Assembly (NCBI GenBank): GCA_025504975.1 | Contig: JANUWI010000019.1 | Coordinates: forward strand, 310,001 to 374,000 | From: Plenodomus lindquistii | Lineage: Eukaryota > Ascomycota > Dothideomycetes > Pleosporales > Leptosphaeriaceae | Length of the DNA stretch: 64,000 nucleotides | Direction of reading: 5' to 3' | Part shown: one piece after another, positions 9,174-19,765 of the stretch | Numbering within the stretch: the first letter of the stretch is position 1 | Layout: the number at the start of each line of letters is the position of its first letter | Notes under the pieces: generated by a model | Database searches by the model: none | What the model was told of the DNA's origin: nothing | What the model saw: only the letters and a program-made list of their open reading frames with translations | Program-made: the position numbers and the translations under genes

Positions 9174-12023
9174 TTGGCTGCTCTACCTCCTTCCCAGGCA
9201 TTCTTTCAAAAGCTAGCTAACCTCGACACTATGCCGCTGGCTGATACTCAGGATCGGCAAGCCAGCGAAAGGGACGCAGAGCATGGCCTCATAAGCGTTC
9301 GCGATGCCCATGAGAATGGAGACAACCAGCGGGAGCCTTCGGAGCGACATGTCAAGAAGATGAAGAGGGGGAAATACATATCGAGAGCCTGGTATGTCAT
9401 TCGCCCCATAGTAGCCATCATCGAACAGCATCATTAAAGGGTTCACTCTTTACAGTACATCCTGCCAGCAACGCAAGATAAAGGTCGGTCCACGTCTACT
9501 CTTGTTGCTGCTTTCAAAAGCTGATATGTCAAGTGCGAGGGGCGGCACCCATGCCGACCTTGTCTGGCCAAAAATCTCCCTTGCATATCATCTGGCCCAA
9601 GACCAGGGGGACATCAGGCTCAACTAGACTTTAGAAGAGCTCAGGAAAACGACCGAGTCCAACGCAGTGTTGGTTCGGTTCATAGCTTCATTGATAGGTA
9701 AGGATTGTACGCTGCTGGTTCGGCAGCTTGATTGACCGTATCGCACAGCTCTACTGGCCATGAGATTCTGGCTCGATTAGATGCGGTCGAGCGTCACTTA
9801 CATCGTATGACACCACACAGCCCCGACGACCAGATAAAACCTTCCTCGAACAGGCTGCATGATGCCTTGGAGACGGACGGCCAGACATTTGCTGGAGAGA
9901 TGGCAATGACTCCGGCATTTGGGGACGAGAATGAGAATTTCGATTGCACCAGGGCCACAGCGGGCGCGATTCACCCAGCCTATGCCTCACCACCATCATC
10001 TGTCCACCTTTCGGCAACTTCCCCAGGCGGCCTGGGAGGCAGGAAAGTGATGGGCTGGTTTGAGAGCATTCTTGTACAACATGGTGTCACTAGCAATGAG
10101 CAACAATCTAAATGCGAACTGCAAGCATATATGGATACCGTTTACCCACCTTATCCATTCCTACACCCGCCAGCATTGTGGGAGACTTTCAACAAGATCT
10201 GGAAATATCCGCCTCTATCAGCAGTGGCGGCAGTCGAGCATGAGAATATGCGGATGTCGGCAGCTTTGGTCTGCTTTTGCTTAGCACTCGGGCGAAGCAA
10301 CATTTCATCCAGGTCAAGCGATCCCAGCGGTTTTCATTCATCAGGCTGGAGTTTGTACGAAAGTGGAATGAGCCTCATCCACAATGTACTCGAGACCAGT
10401 AGCATAGCCACCAAGTCCTTACTTATGTTACAGGTATTGATCCTCAGGGTAAGTTTGATGTGTTTGCGCATAGAGCCACGCTTATCTAGTCCAGGCTCTT
10501 TATCTGTTTCGCCTGGACGCGAACCAGAAAGCGGCACGTGTCCACGCGCTCACCGTGTCCGTTGCACACACGATAGGAATACATCGTCAGATTACTCTTG
10601 ACAAGATGCCTGCCTTCTATAATCAGTTGTACACTCGTGCTTGGTGGGCCATATACATACTGGATCGGCGAATCGCTATTGAGTCCGGCAAGCCATGCCT
10701 AATTCAAGATAGCAATGTCGATACAGCACTGCCCATCAATCTTAGCGATGAATGGATGACTCGCTTCGCAACGAGAAAGGAAACCATTCCGGATTTAAAA
10801 CACGAAGTTGCTGCTGAAGCAGCCAAGGACACGTTGCCTTCGCCTTTCCTGTACCTCGCTGCCATGGTTCGATACTCACGTGTCGCAGGCAAAGCCTGGC
10901 AGGTCCTATACGGCATCCAGACTTCAGGCTCCTCTTCTTCTGCCATGGTCGAATATGTTGATACCGTCCTATGCAGACTGCTTGACACAGCTCCAAGGGA
11001 CCTCAAATATGATCCTGAAATACCCTGTGAAGTCCAATTTAGTATGAGGCCACAGTGGTTGGTCAAACAAGCCTTGATCCTCTTTACAGTAAGTTTCAGC
11101 TTCATTGTTCCCAACATGTCTTGTTAACTTGTGATCAGTCCTGTACATATCTTCGCCTTCTGGTCCGGAGGCCCCTTTTAAACAGGTCGAGTACACTGCG
11201 CCGTGTTACACAGGAGGACGATCTTGAGTCAGCCATTGAGTCAGCCGGTCTCGCCGCAAAGATCCTCAACATGCATCAGTGCATCAAAGACGACGTTATC
11301 AAGTACAGTTTCGCCCTGAGTCACTACGTCACTAGCTGCACAATAATTATGGTCGGCCTACTCTCAAACGAGCCAGGGTCGAGGAGGAGATATGGTGCCC
11401 TCATTCTCGCAGCAGTTCAGTCTCTAGACGGATATTGCCGTAATATATGGGTCTCTGGAAAAATGATGCGTTGCGTGTCGAGGCTAGGCCAGCTGGTGCA
11501 GCAGGCTCTGGCTATGCGCCCGCATGAGACCCGAGACCAACAGAGCCCATCAAGTATGTCACTGCAGCTTACGTCCCAAGCAGATGACCATGGCCGCAGA
11601 CCGAGTCATGCAAGATCTGAACCGTCTGTCATCTTTCCTAATGGACTTACTGAGTTGTCCACCAATAGGCTTCGAGGGAGCCAGGTGGAGCAAGGATCGG
11701 ATGACTATCCGTTTAGTGGCGAAACAATACACGAGAGACAAGCCGCCACATCATGGATGTCCGAACCGACTTCTGATCGGCAACATAGCTGGCTCACATC
11801 AAATTTCACCTTTGAGAGCTTTGGGGAGCGTGTTGGCCTCAACGGTGCCGAATTCTCAACAGCACTGGAACATGAGTATGCTTCAACTCTGGATGCTGGT
11901 GAAGAATACCTGGGCGTATTGGGGATGACCGCCGCATTTGATATTGATAGTATGAGCCTGGATCCAGCTCTGATGAACCTTTACGATGCCTCGTCGATAG
12001 ATATGAGCATGGGGGGAGGATAA
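9174..12023 (+). CDS. Zn2Cys6 (fungal binuclear cluster) transcription factor
   Basis: Six exons (9174-9391, 9456-9483, 9534-9697, 9749-10448, 10495-11088, 11139-12023) give 862 aa. The zinc cluster is scattered over three exons: the first ends in SRA, the 28-bp second supplies CTSCQQRKIK, and the third supplies CEGRHPCRPCLAKNLPC, which completes CX2CX6CX5CX2CX6C. A coiled-coil-like LDAVERHLHR follows. The fungal_trans domain spans roughly 200-520 (YPPYPFLHPPALWETF, ARVHALTVSVAHTIGIHR, ARAWWAIYILDR-like). The C-terminus is acidic and Ser/Asp-rich, consistent with activation. An alternative start is Met at 9231. It is likely the pathway-specific regulator, as is usual for this type inside fungal clusters, and is convergent with the P450. 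Confidence 0.87.
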
Positions 12024-12377
12024 CTCTGGGCAGCTAGTACATGCGTAATCTGATTACTTATGAATCAAAAGTCGCTGTGCTGCTCTGGGTCATACACCGG
12101 TTGGCGACCCTTTCGCCATGATGGAGTCAGCAATCACCATGATGCACGTATTCAGGAACTCTGATGAGTCGCGGGTATCTCGCCAAGTCGACTGTGCATC
12201 ATCTAGTCATACATCTGTATTGATGGTCGCTTTAAATTTCGTATACTAACGATATCGAGTCTCGTTCCTTGTGATTGTGTACGAAGCTCATTATATCTGG
12301 TTTGGTAAGGTCTACTGTTGGCCACGACGTTGTATGAACCCAACATCAACTGTATGGATTGCCAGCGTCTAATATCA
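12024..12377. other. Convergent 3' interval
   Basis: 354 bp between the stop codons of the regulator and the P450, so mainly 3' UTRs. No gene, repeat or conserved site seen. Confidence 0.5.
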
Positions 12378-14122
12378 TCAGATGATCTCTTTCCTTTCCT
12401 TGAGCCGCACCTTCAAATCCGACTGCTTGACAAACCACATGTTATGCAGCTTCCAAGAAGCGTCTGGATTGACCAACTCGACCTGTCACAGATGAATTGT
12501 TAGCTACTGCGAGTCCCATAGTTCTTGGAAACCCTTACCTCAAATCTCCTTAGAATGGCCGGCACGAGCTTGTAGAGCTCCAGTAGGGATATATGCTTGC
12601 CGATGCAGGTCCTAGCTCCTGCGCCAAATGATAACAAGCAGCTGGCCATTCTCTTTTGCTGTTCCAGTGTTGCGTCGATCCATCTTTCGGGCCGGAACTT
12701 CTCGCTGTCAGGACCGAATACTGCGGTATCACGATGGATCACCCATGCTGAGCAACCAGCAATAGTACCACCGGGGAGAAAGTGTCCGGCCAGAGTAACT
12801 CCACCCTTTGGGACGATTCTCTCTAGAGTAAGTCCGACTGCTGGGTGGCAACGCAGGGCCTCGTTGATTACTGCGCTTAGGTAGGGTAGATTTCTGACTT
12901 CTTCCCATTGAACAAGTTCGTCTTTTCTCTTAAATCTTCCAGCCTTGCTTTCGACAGAGAACTCATTTAGCAGCTTCTCCATTTTTGATGGGTCCTTGAG
13001 CAGGTAGTAAAAGACAGCTCGCAACGTTATGGCAGTCGTATCTGAGCCTGCGAACATGTTCGCAACTGTCAAAGCTAAAACAAGTTGTTCACTTATGAAT
13101 TCAGGATCTTTTGCTCGTGCTTCTTTGAAGCGATTTAGAAAGTCCCTTCTTTGGATCTTTGTCGCACCAGATTCCTCCTCCTTCTGTCGCTCCACGAGGT
13201 GTTTCTTGGCGAATGCTGCGACCGGTGCGCTTGCTTTGAGCCAGCCATTGCTCGCCATCCAAATCTTGATTGGGTTTTTGACAAGCAACTTGTCCAAGAA
13301 AGGCATCTGGCCGACCTATTTTTTGTGTTTTGTGTGAGCCGGTTGCTGGTTGCAGTGCATGAGTCGATCACTTACCCATGATGCATAATTTAGGAAACCT
13401 TCTAAATCTCGGATGATGTTATCAACATCAGTACCGGATTTAACAAAACCCAATCGCTTTGAAAAGGTCAATTCGCCAATAACGTCAAAAGCGTAGTACT
13501 GTAACCACGACCCAAAGTCACAAATGCCTGTGTCATCTGTTTTGTCTGCGAATCGGAACTTGAGTTGGTTCAGAAATTCCGTGGAGGTGGAGTCAACGAA
13601 TGGCTCAAATGTGACTAGCGTACTCATAGAGTATGCATTTGAAACTTGTCTCCGAAGCCTTGCATGATACTTCTCGTTGGTGGTATTGAACATGGTCTCG
13701 AGTTTCTTCCCCTTGGCCAAAGCTTGCTGCACGGGGTAAAAGCTCGACTAGGGATGCAAGATTAGCCATGATCATTTCGTAGTGTTACCTCATACCTTTG
13801 GGAATCCTGAACTTGGGCTGTAAATGATTTTCAGTGCCTCGGGATCTGCGATCGATACAGCTCGGGGACCTAGCCTGACGGCAGGTCCATATTTCTTATG
13901 CAGTTCAATTTGCACCTCCTGGGCCCGACGACCTCGAACAAGAAAAAGTCTCCATAAATCTGTGAAGCCCGCTAGCCAAGGGCCAGGTACGCTGTTTAAT
14001 CCTCGTCCATATTTGTTGTATAAGAGTCGAAGCAATAGGCCAGCAAGCAGCCCTGAGATGGCAGTGCGGAAAGAGACAAACGCCAAAAGGTTATCAAGAA
14101 TCATCGTAAAAAGCCGTTCCAA
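12378..14122 (-). CDS. Cytochrome P450 monooxygenase, pisatin-demethylase-like
   Basis: Four exons (13796-14122, 13376-13747, 12539-13315, 12378-12482), all phase 0, encode 526 aa. An N-terminal membrane anchor (GLLAGLLLRLLY) is followed by the VPGPW hinge. All hallmark motifs are present: I-helix AGSDTT, K-helix EALR, PERF-like FRPERW, and the heme loop FGAGARTCIG with the Cys ligand. SSFYPVQQALAKGKK and FNTTNEKYHARLRR are typical of the fungal group that includes pisatin demethylases (CYP57-like). It is an ER-bound, CPR-dependent oxygenase, probably hydroxylating or O-dealkylating an aromatic substrate. The 3' exon was recovered from the splice site at 12482/12483 and restores the conserved C-terminus. 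Confidence 0.92.
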
Positions 14123-15088
14123 TCATCCGCAAACAGCGAATGACTCTAGATGTGAAGAGAGGCAGCAAGGTCAGGATGTAAGATAGGTAGGTTCTCATGA
14201 ATCAATCAATAATGTATAGTAGTCCCAATGACTTATGAAGGGAGAGGCTAGTGCTTATATACCCTTGACAGACAATTGGACCGAGACCAAGTATCCTGGT
14301 GACACAGGAGGTATTTCGACAGGACATTCATTACATAATGTTTGGTATGGAGAGTTACGGAATGGCCACGGAAATCCCTCGATCGGCATGTGGAGGGAAT
14401 ACGAGAGTGGGGCTGGTTGATTGGTTGGTATTCATTTCCGTCCGCAAAGATGTTATGCACAATCCGCCTACCCAAGGGCATATTGACGTGCAAAGCTACA
14501 GATTTACAGTCTCACCACACTAACGCGGAACGCGTTCCTCATCGAAGCGTGCGTATGCATGTCAAGACGTGATTCCTCTCTGTTCGGAAAATTTGTACAC
14601 ATGGTCGGGTGGGGTGTAAGAGCCCGAAATCGTCAAGATGTGCGCGGCCCAGAGGAATATCCGTGGAGATCAATCCGAAGGTTTGTGGTCAGGAACGACA
14701 CGGTAGTGGGGCAAGCACGGATAGAATTACAGGATAGAGTCAGCTCGGATTGAACCCCTGTTTGCTTCCGTAACGTATCACAGAGAGACCGAGCCATTGG
14801 TGTATCAGTACTGCGCAAATCGCTTTTCACCATTGGTACGCTCTTCTTCGGTATTATACGGGAACTAGCAGGGGTTCAATCCGAGCTGACTGTATCCTGT
14901 ATACTCTGAGTTCCTAGCTTGCGATTAACACGTATTGTCGCATTAGTGCACTCTACAGGTCTCTAGATGCGGCATAGTGAAAGGGAGAACTTCCCCAACG
15001 GAAAGGCTCGAATTCAATTTGATCAAAATTGTACGCACGACTACTGATACAGAGAATAATATTCCATGGCTTAGGTGTATCTACTAAA
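14123..15088. promoter_or_regulatory. P450 upstream region with three GTGGGG sites
   Basis: 966 bp between the P450 start and the 3' end of the DUF3500 gene. GTGGGG lies at 14407-14412, 14609-14614 and 14706-14711, i.e. within about 600 bp of the P450 start. MITE-like element 3 (14730-14899) sits distal to these sites. No coding sequence is supported. Confidence 0.4.
14730..14899. mobile_element. MITE-like element 3
   Basis: A 170-bp element flanked by TA (14728-14729, 14900-14901), with long terminal inverted repeats. The left arm starts CAGGATAGAGTCAGCTCGG and the reversed right arm CAGGATACAGTCAGCTCGG. They match over about 32 bp with one mismatch, then diverge slowly. It shares the CAGG start and the TCGGATTG..ACCCC block with elements 1 and 2, so it is probably another subfamily. 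It is non-coding. Confidence 0.75.
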
Positions 15089-16357
15089 TTAGGACGGCAC
15101 CTTGCCTTTCAGTTCCTGGTACTGTCTCAGCAGCTCTTTACCATAATCGTTCCCGTTTGGTGTCCTGACTAGAGTATGGATATGAAACGGCAGAGGCGTT
15201 TTATTGTCCAGAAAGACGCCAGAGTGATGATCGAATTCGAGCATGATGACGGGAGAATGCACTTTGTAATAGAAGGCTTCTCCATCTTCGGACCCGCCAA
15301 TCCAAGCAAACCATGTCTCGTCCCAGTAAGCGGAGATCTCCTGCATCTTGGCCCCCAATGCCTTGTCAGGAAGGTAGTTGAGACTCAGTATCACCAGTTT
15401 GCGGACCGATTCCTGCTGGGACATGGAGAGCGCGGTTACTCTGACGCCCTCATAAGGGACTATGCGGTTGTCTTGGAAAGCACCTCCTAGGTGCCGTTGG
15501 TCCGCACGGTGGTATCGCCAAGCAGGGTACTCAGAACCGCTCAATTCAGAGTATATCCGTACAGACTTTAGCATTGCGGGGTCCATTGATTGAATTAGAC
15601 TGAGCGCAGTCCGTTCCTGATCCGTGAAGAGTTCGACGCCTTTGTTAGGTCCTGCATCGATGACATTTGGCTCGGCTCCCATAAATACGGGTGATATGAC
15701 CATCTGCGTCCCCACTACAAAGCAATTCATGCAAAAATGGTGACCAAAAATTTGCCAGCCCCAGGGCTCATCTTCAGATGGCGAGCCGAAGATGACAAAG
15801 TTGTACGACTTCTCGTTAAGGACGCCCTGGCCATCTACGACCTCGCCGAGAAACTGATTGACCTTCATGCAGCCGTGGACCTTTTCGTATCCACCCGGAG
15901 ACAGGCTTGCTCGCAGCAGCCCATGAATTCCAACGACCAAATCGTTGGAAACCTCTTCGAGCCTGACACCGTGCCTGAATACATATATTTCGGGGTTTAT
16001 CCAGCTACGCCATTCCGGCGATTCAATCGGCTTCAGCAGAGCCTCTTTCTCCTTTGTCGAGGCAATGTCGATCAGACGCTGTGCTGCCTCAACCATCTGC
16101 GCTGTTGGGGCCCCAAAATCTTGTGCCTTATCTGCCAGATGGTACAAGTCCGGAATCACTTGTCCATCGACAGTTATTCCTTTATAAGGCTCATTGTGAA
16201 GTTCTTTCCATGTCTTTATCCAGTTTATCATGAATGGTTCGGAACAGCGAGACTTGGCCCACTGATAGGTATTGGACGCCGCCAGTTCCTTGCTTCTCTT
16301 GCTATCTCGTGGAGGAATATAATTTCGAAACGCTGACGGATTTTGGGGTTGCGACAT
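15089..16357 (-). CDS. DUF3500 domain protein
   Basis: A single exon of 422 aa. The central GWQIFGHHFCMNCFVVG and the following VISPVFMGAEPN block are the recognisable core of DUF3500, a family of unknown function found in bacteria and fungi, in fungi often beside catabolic or metabolite genes. The C-terminus (FYYKVHSPVIMLEFDHHSG, then FHIHTLVRTPNGNDYG) is His- and Asp-rich. With the GHH motif this suggests metal binding, which is inference. There is no signal peptide. It is one of three consecutive minus-strand genes (with the MFS and PRISE genes), but gaps of more than 600 bp imply separate promoters. Confidence 0.88.
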   Translation of the reverse strand: MSQPQNPSAFRNYIPPRDSKRSKELAASNTYQWAKSRCSEPFMINWIKTWKELHNEPYKGITVDGQVIPDLYHLADKAQDFGAPTAQMVEAAQRLIDIASTKEKEALLKPIESPEWRSWINPEIYVFRHGVRLEEVSNDLVVGIHGLLRASLSPGGYEKVHGCMKVNQFLGEVVDGQGVLNEKSYNFVIFGSPSEDEPWGWQIFGHHFCMNCFVVGTQMVISPVFMGAEPNVIDAGPNKGVELFTDQERTALSLIQSMDPAMLKSVRIYSELSGSEYPAWRYHRADQRHLGGAFQDNRIVPYEGVRVTALSMSQQESVRKLVILSLNYLPDKALGAKMQEISAYWDETWFAWIGGSEDGEAFYYKVHSPVIMLEFDHHSGVFLDNKTPLPFHIHTLVRTPNGNDYGKELLRQYQELKGKVPS

Positions 16358-17193
16358 TTTGCAGTGTTTGGTTATATCGCGTTGGTCTTAATCGTAATGC
16401 GTGTCGGGTACAGTTTTACAGTCTTGTTTTGTATAACAATGAGCTATGTCTTGGTTGACCAACGAATGCCTTTAATGGATATAGACGAAAGCATAAAATT
16501 CCAAGGCTGACAATGGAAATGTATGCCAGCGCACATGAATATATAACTTGTGCGCTGGAATTATCATCTGTGGGGCTGCCATCTGCTGCACTTGATTCAC
16601 GCGCGGTTTTCTACGCTTAGACGGCTGGGTGTTACCCATGTCTCTTTAGACTTCAAGTTGAGGTAGCTTGCGGGACCCCACCTCAGCAATACCGGTAGCT
16701 GTCATTGAGGAACCGAATGCCGAGCCAATAAGCGACGGCCCCCACACTCATGGGCCCAATTCAAATAGGTTACGATGGGTGGGGTATAGTCGCATACATA
16801 GTACAAGATAACTTTTTTAAGACTTGAAACTGCAAATGTTGGCTTGATGTATGGTCACAAGACCAAACATGTTTACATAAGAAACTTGTTAGAGATGGCA
16901 TCCATAACGTAAACCCATGGATCAAATGAGAGGATGTCGGTAAGGGAGCGTTAACGACCGCAGCCCTTGTTCAATATACAATTTTGTGATCAGATTCACG
17001 AAGTGCAGATCATGAGACGAGTCAAGATAATGCCGAGTATCTGACCGTTAAGTATTTGATCAAAAAAGTAAGTCGTAATGACGTTGAAATTCAGATTCAT
17101 GGTACCTGTTCATGATAAGGAATATTCCATGTTCGTATGCTTTGCTTTGACCATGTTAAGTTCGTATCCCCCTAGGATTTGCTGTTCAATGCT
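16358..17193. promoter_or_regulatory. DUF3500 upstream region with four GTGGGG/CCCCAC sites
   Basis: 836 bp between the DUF3500 start and the MFS stop. GTGGGG/CCCCAC occurs at 16570-16575, 16676-16681, 16740-16745 and 16779-16784, the densest run in the window. A perfect 9-bp inverted repeat brackets an ATATATAA box at 16526-16558 (listed separately). No coding sequence. Confidence 0.5.
16526..16558. promoter_or_regulatory. Inverted repeat flanking a TATA-like box
   Basis: CCAGCGCAC (16526-16534) and its exact complement GTGCGCTGG (16550-16558) enclose a 15-nt AT-rich spacer containing ATATATAA. It sits about 170 bp upstream of the DUF3500 start. It could be a dimeric regulator site or a hairpin; no known factor is implied. 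Confidence 0.45.
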
Positions 17194-19082
17194 TCACGCG
17201 ACCCGGTTTAAGCGAAGTACATGGCCGTATCGATGTACAATGATAACAAGAATCATACTCGCTGCAACGATCGCAGCCTGAGTCCCGAAACTCGCATCGT
17301 ATCCGACAGCAGATCCCCAAGGCTCTTGATAATAGCCTACGCTGAAACCACTAGACGCTCGGGCAATGTTGGCCCAACCTGAGACCTCTGCAGGGGCATC
17401 TGGATAGGCATCTAAGATATAAGATGTTACAGCCACGGATGTAAGCATAATTCCAAAGGAATGCATGCCCCATCCTATGATAAGCCCAGCTACCGAGAGG
17501 TGGTGGTGCAAGGTTTGACCTAGCAAGATCAAGCCTGCAACCATGAATGGAGCAGCGACGTATATCGTAGGGAGCCGTGCTTCCGGTTCGAATACGCCCT
17601 TGCTCTTTCGGATGTAGCGGCGGACGAGGAATTCATTAAAAAAGTGGCCAAAAACTTCGCCAATAAGGACCCCCACAATGGGAGAGAAATGCAAATATCC
17701 CAGGCCGATGGGAGAGTAGCCATATCCACCTGCTTCCTCCGGGAGGGTAAAGAGAATAGCGGTGGAAATATTGACTCCGATGGCCCAAGCAAAACAGAGG
17801 AAGCTAGTGATTGTCTAGTTAGCCGTTGGTAGATATACAGAGGGCTGGGGGAGACTGACTAGGCAAACAAGATCAGGAGAAGAACTGGTTTGAACACAGT
17901 CGAGAAGAACCTCCTGAAAGATTCATACGCCGACTCGAAGTACGATTGGTGCTGCAGTTGCCACACACCTGTCAGGCGGAGCATCCGAGAACTGAAACCT
18001 TGGCCACGAGGGGGTTGTTCAGAGCCAGGGACATCGCGATTATACCAGGTCTCGTCAAGAAGCGCGATGATAAGAACTAAATCGAAAGCAACGACCCCAA
18101 GACCAAGCCAGAAGACATCCCTCCACTCATGAGTACTACCTACCACGAAATTGCTGAGTAGCGGACCCCAATAGGGAGAAGTGATATAAAGCAGGGCCCA
18201 GAGTCCGATTTTTCGGGCTCGCTCATGGAAGAAAAACATATCCTTTATGAACGCAACGGCGATTGTTTGTCCACATGTCAGGAAAAGACCTGCCATAGCT
18301 CTCATGCCGTAGAAGACGGTAAAATTAGGAGACAGTGGGGTGACAATGGAAAATACGAGTCCGAGAACAGTAGACCAGAATAAGGTAGGTGCCCTGCCGA
18401 TGTATGAAGTCATGGGAACCCATATCAAGCCGCCAACAGCCCTAGTGATTGATAGATACGTTAGCATTGGAGCCTATTGGAAAATGATCGCTAATGGAGA
18501 CTTGCTCACATCATGCAGATGCTAATACTGTTCGATTCGTTGATCTTGTTGATAGACCTGTGCCATTCTATTGCTTGCAGGACGATCGGAGCGCTGCCAG
18601 AGGCAGATGCGAAGTCTGCAGTAAAGGCAGACCAAGCAATGGTGAGAAGAATAAGGTGTTTCTTTTGAGACGACCAATTCAAAGGGTCGTTGATATCATC
18701 AGTTGGCTGAGGCAAAAGCACGGTCTGAGGAAGAAAGCGATCAGCAAAGAAGGAACAACAATCCCTCCATTGATGGTAGACTTACATGTCCATCCTCAGC
18801 AAGGTGCAGATGAGTTCCATCCGCCGATTCTATATGAAGAACAACCCCAGCTTCAGCTCGAGCTTCAGCTGGAGATCCTGCGACCTGAGAACGCGTGCTA
18901 GGTGTTTCAACGCGCGAATTATGTTCTACGGATGATTTCTCCATAATTTTTGGTGGTGTTGTGCACGGGTGTAATGATAGTTTAGAGCTTTGAAGGTCTA
19001 CAGCTGCTTCTGAGCCGGCCATCCTTTCACTTAAAGCTTCTCCTGCGAACAGAGCTAGGGGGTCCGTCCGAGTTGCAGCCAA
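17194..19082 (-). CDS. MFS transporter (DHA1-type drug:H+ antiporter)
   Basis: Four exons (18786-19082, 18510-18724, 17860-18441, 17194-17803) sum to 567 aa. A long Ser/Ala-rich cytosolic N-terminus leads into the DPLNWSSQKKHL entry to TM1 seen in fungal DHA1 exporters. The TM2-3 loop has SYIGRAPTLFW, the usual GxLxDRxGRR-region substitute, and there are about 12 hydrophobic segments with a large central loop after TM6. The exon 2/3 junction (…SICMM|AVGGLIWVP) and exon 3/4 junction (…LILFAY|FLCFAWAIG) both restore family sequence. It likely exports the cluster's product or a toxic substrate across the plasma membrane. GTGGGG lies at 19116-19121, just before the start. Confidence 0.9.
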
Positions 19083-19765
19083 GACAGATTCCGAGTTTGC
19101 GGGGTCTGGGGCCCCGTGGGGAAAGGGCTAGCCTCAAGGAGGAGAAGAAAGCAACCCCGAACAAGCCACATGCACTGGAATACTGCTGAATTTCCGGTTG
19201 GGCCAAGACCGCACAAAGCTGAGCTGATATAGCCGATTAATGATGAGGCACTGGCGTCCAGCTCGCTACATGTGTAGCTACAAACTTCATTCCTTCCGAT
19301 AGGGTCAGTAGGTGTGCCAGTCCATGTATCGCTTCCTACGACCACCGCCACCAGGCACCACGTTAGAGGAGATTTGCATTCCGTTCTCTGTCAATAACTG
19401 TTAACTGTATGCAATGAGGCATGGAAACTTCAGGTCATTTAAATGTTTTGGATCATCTTACCCGTACCGCGATCGAATGTACACTGACGCAGTATGATAA
19501 TGGCATTGATAGTTCAGCTATTTGCGGACTAAACGTACAACGAATCAATATCTAAGCACGATAAAATTCTTTTGGATGGGACTGAAGGCATTGAGAGTCG
19601 TTGTAGGTGTACTCATATATTAATTGAGATTCAATCTTCAACATGTCCAACTCAGAGCTTGAGAGACACAGAGGTATGAAGTAAGATACGACCAGAGTGA
19701 AAATGCTACTGAAAATGAAGCTACTGTATATCCATCGAGTTCATATTGCGTACAGCAAACCATCC
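19083..19765. other. Intergenic interval, MFS upstream region
   Basis: 683 bp between the MFS start and the reductase stop. It contains one GTGGGG (19116-19121) inside a GGGGCCCCGTGGGG block, otherwise AT-rich sequence. No gene or repeat seen. Confidence 0.4.

Noticed and set aside
8905..9201. 98-codon minus-strand frame next to the repeat tract
   Set aside because: Overlaps the regulator start region, random composition, no homologous pattern.
14730..14899. tRNA-like GGATTGAACCCC segment
   Set aside because: It resembles a T-arm by eye, but the whole segment is a TA-flanked inverted-repeat element with no cloverleaf.
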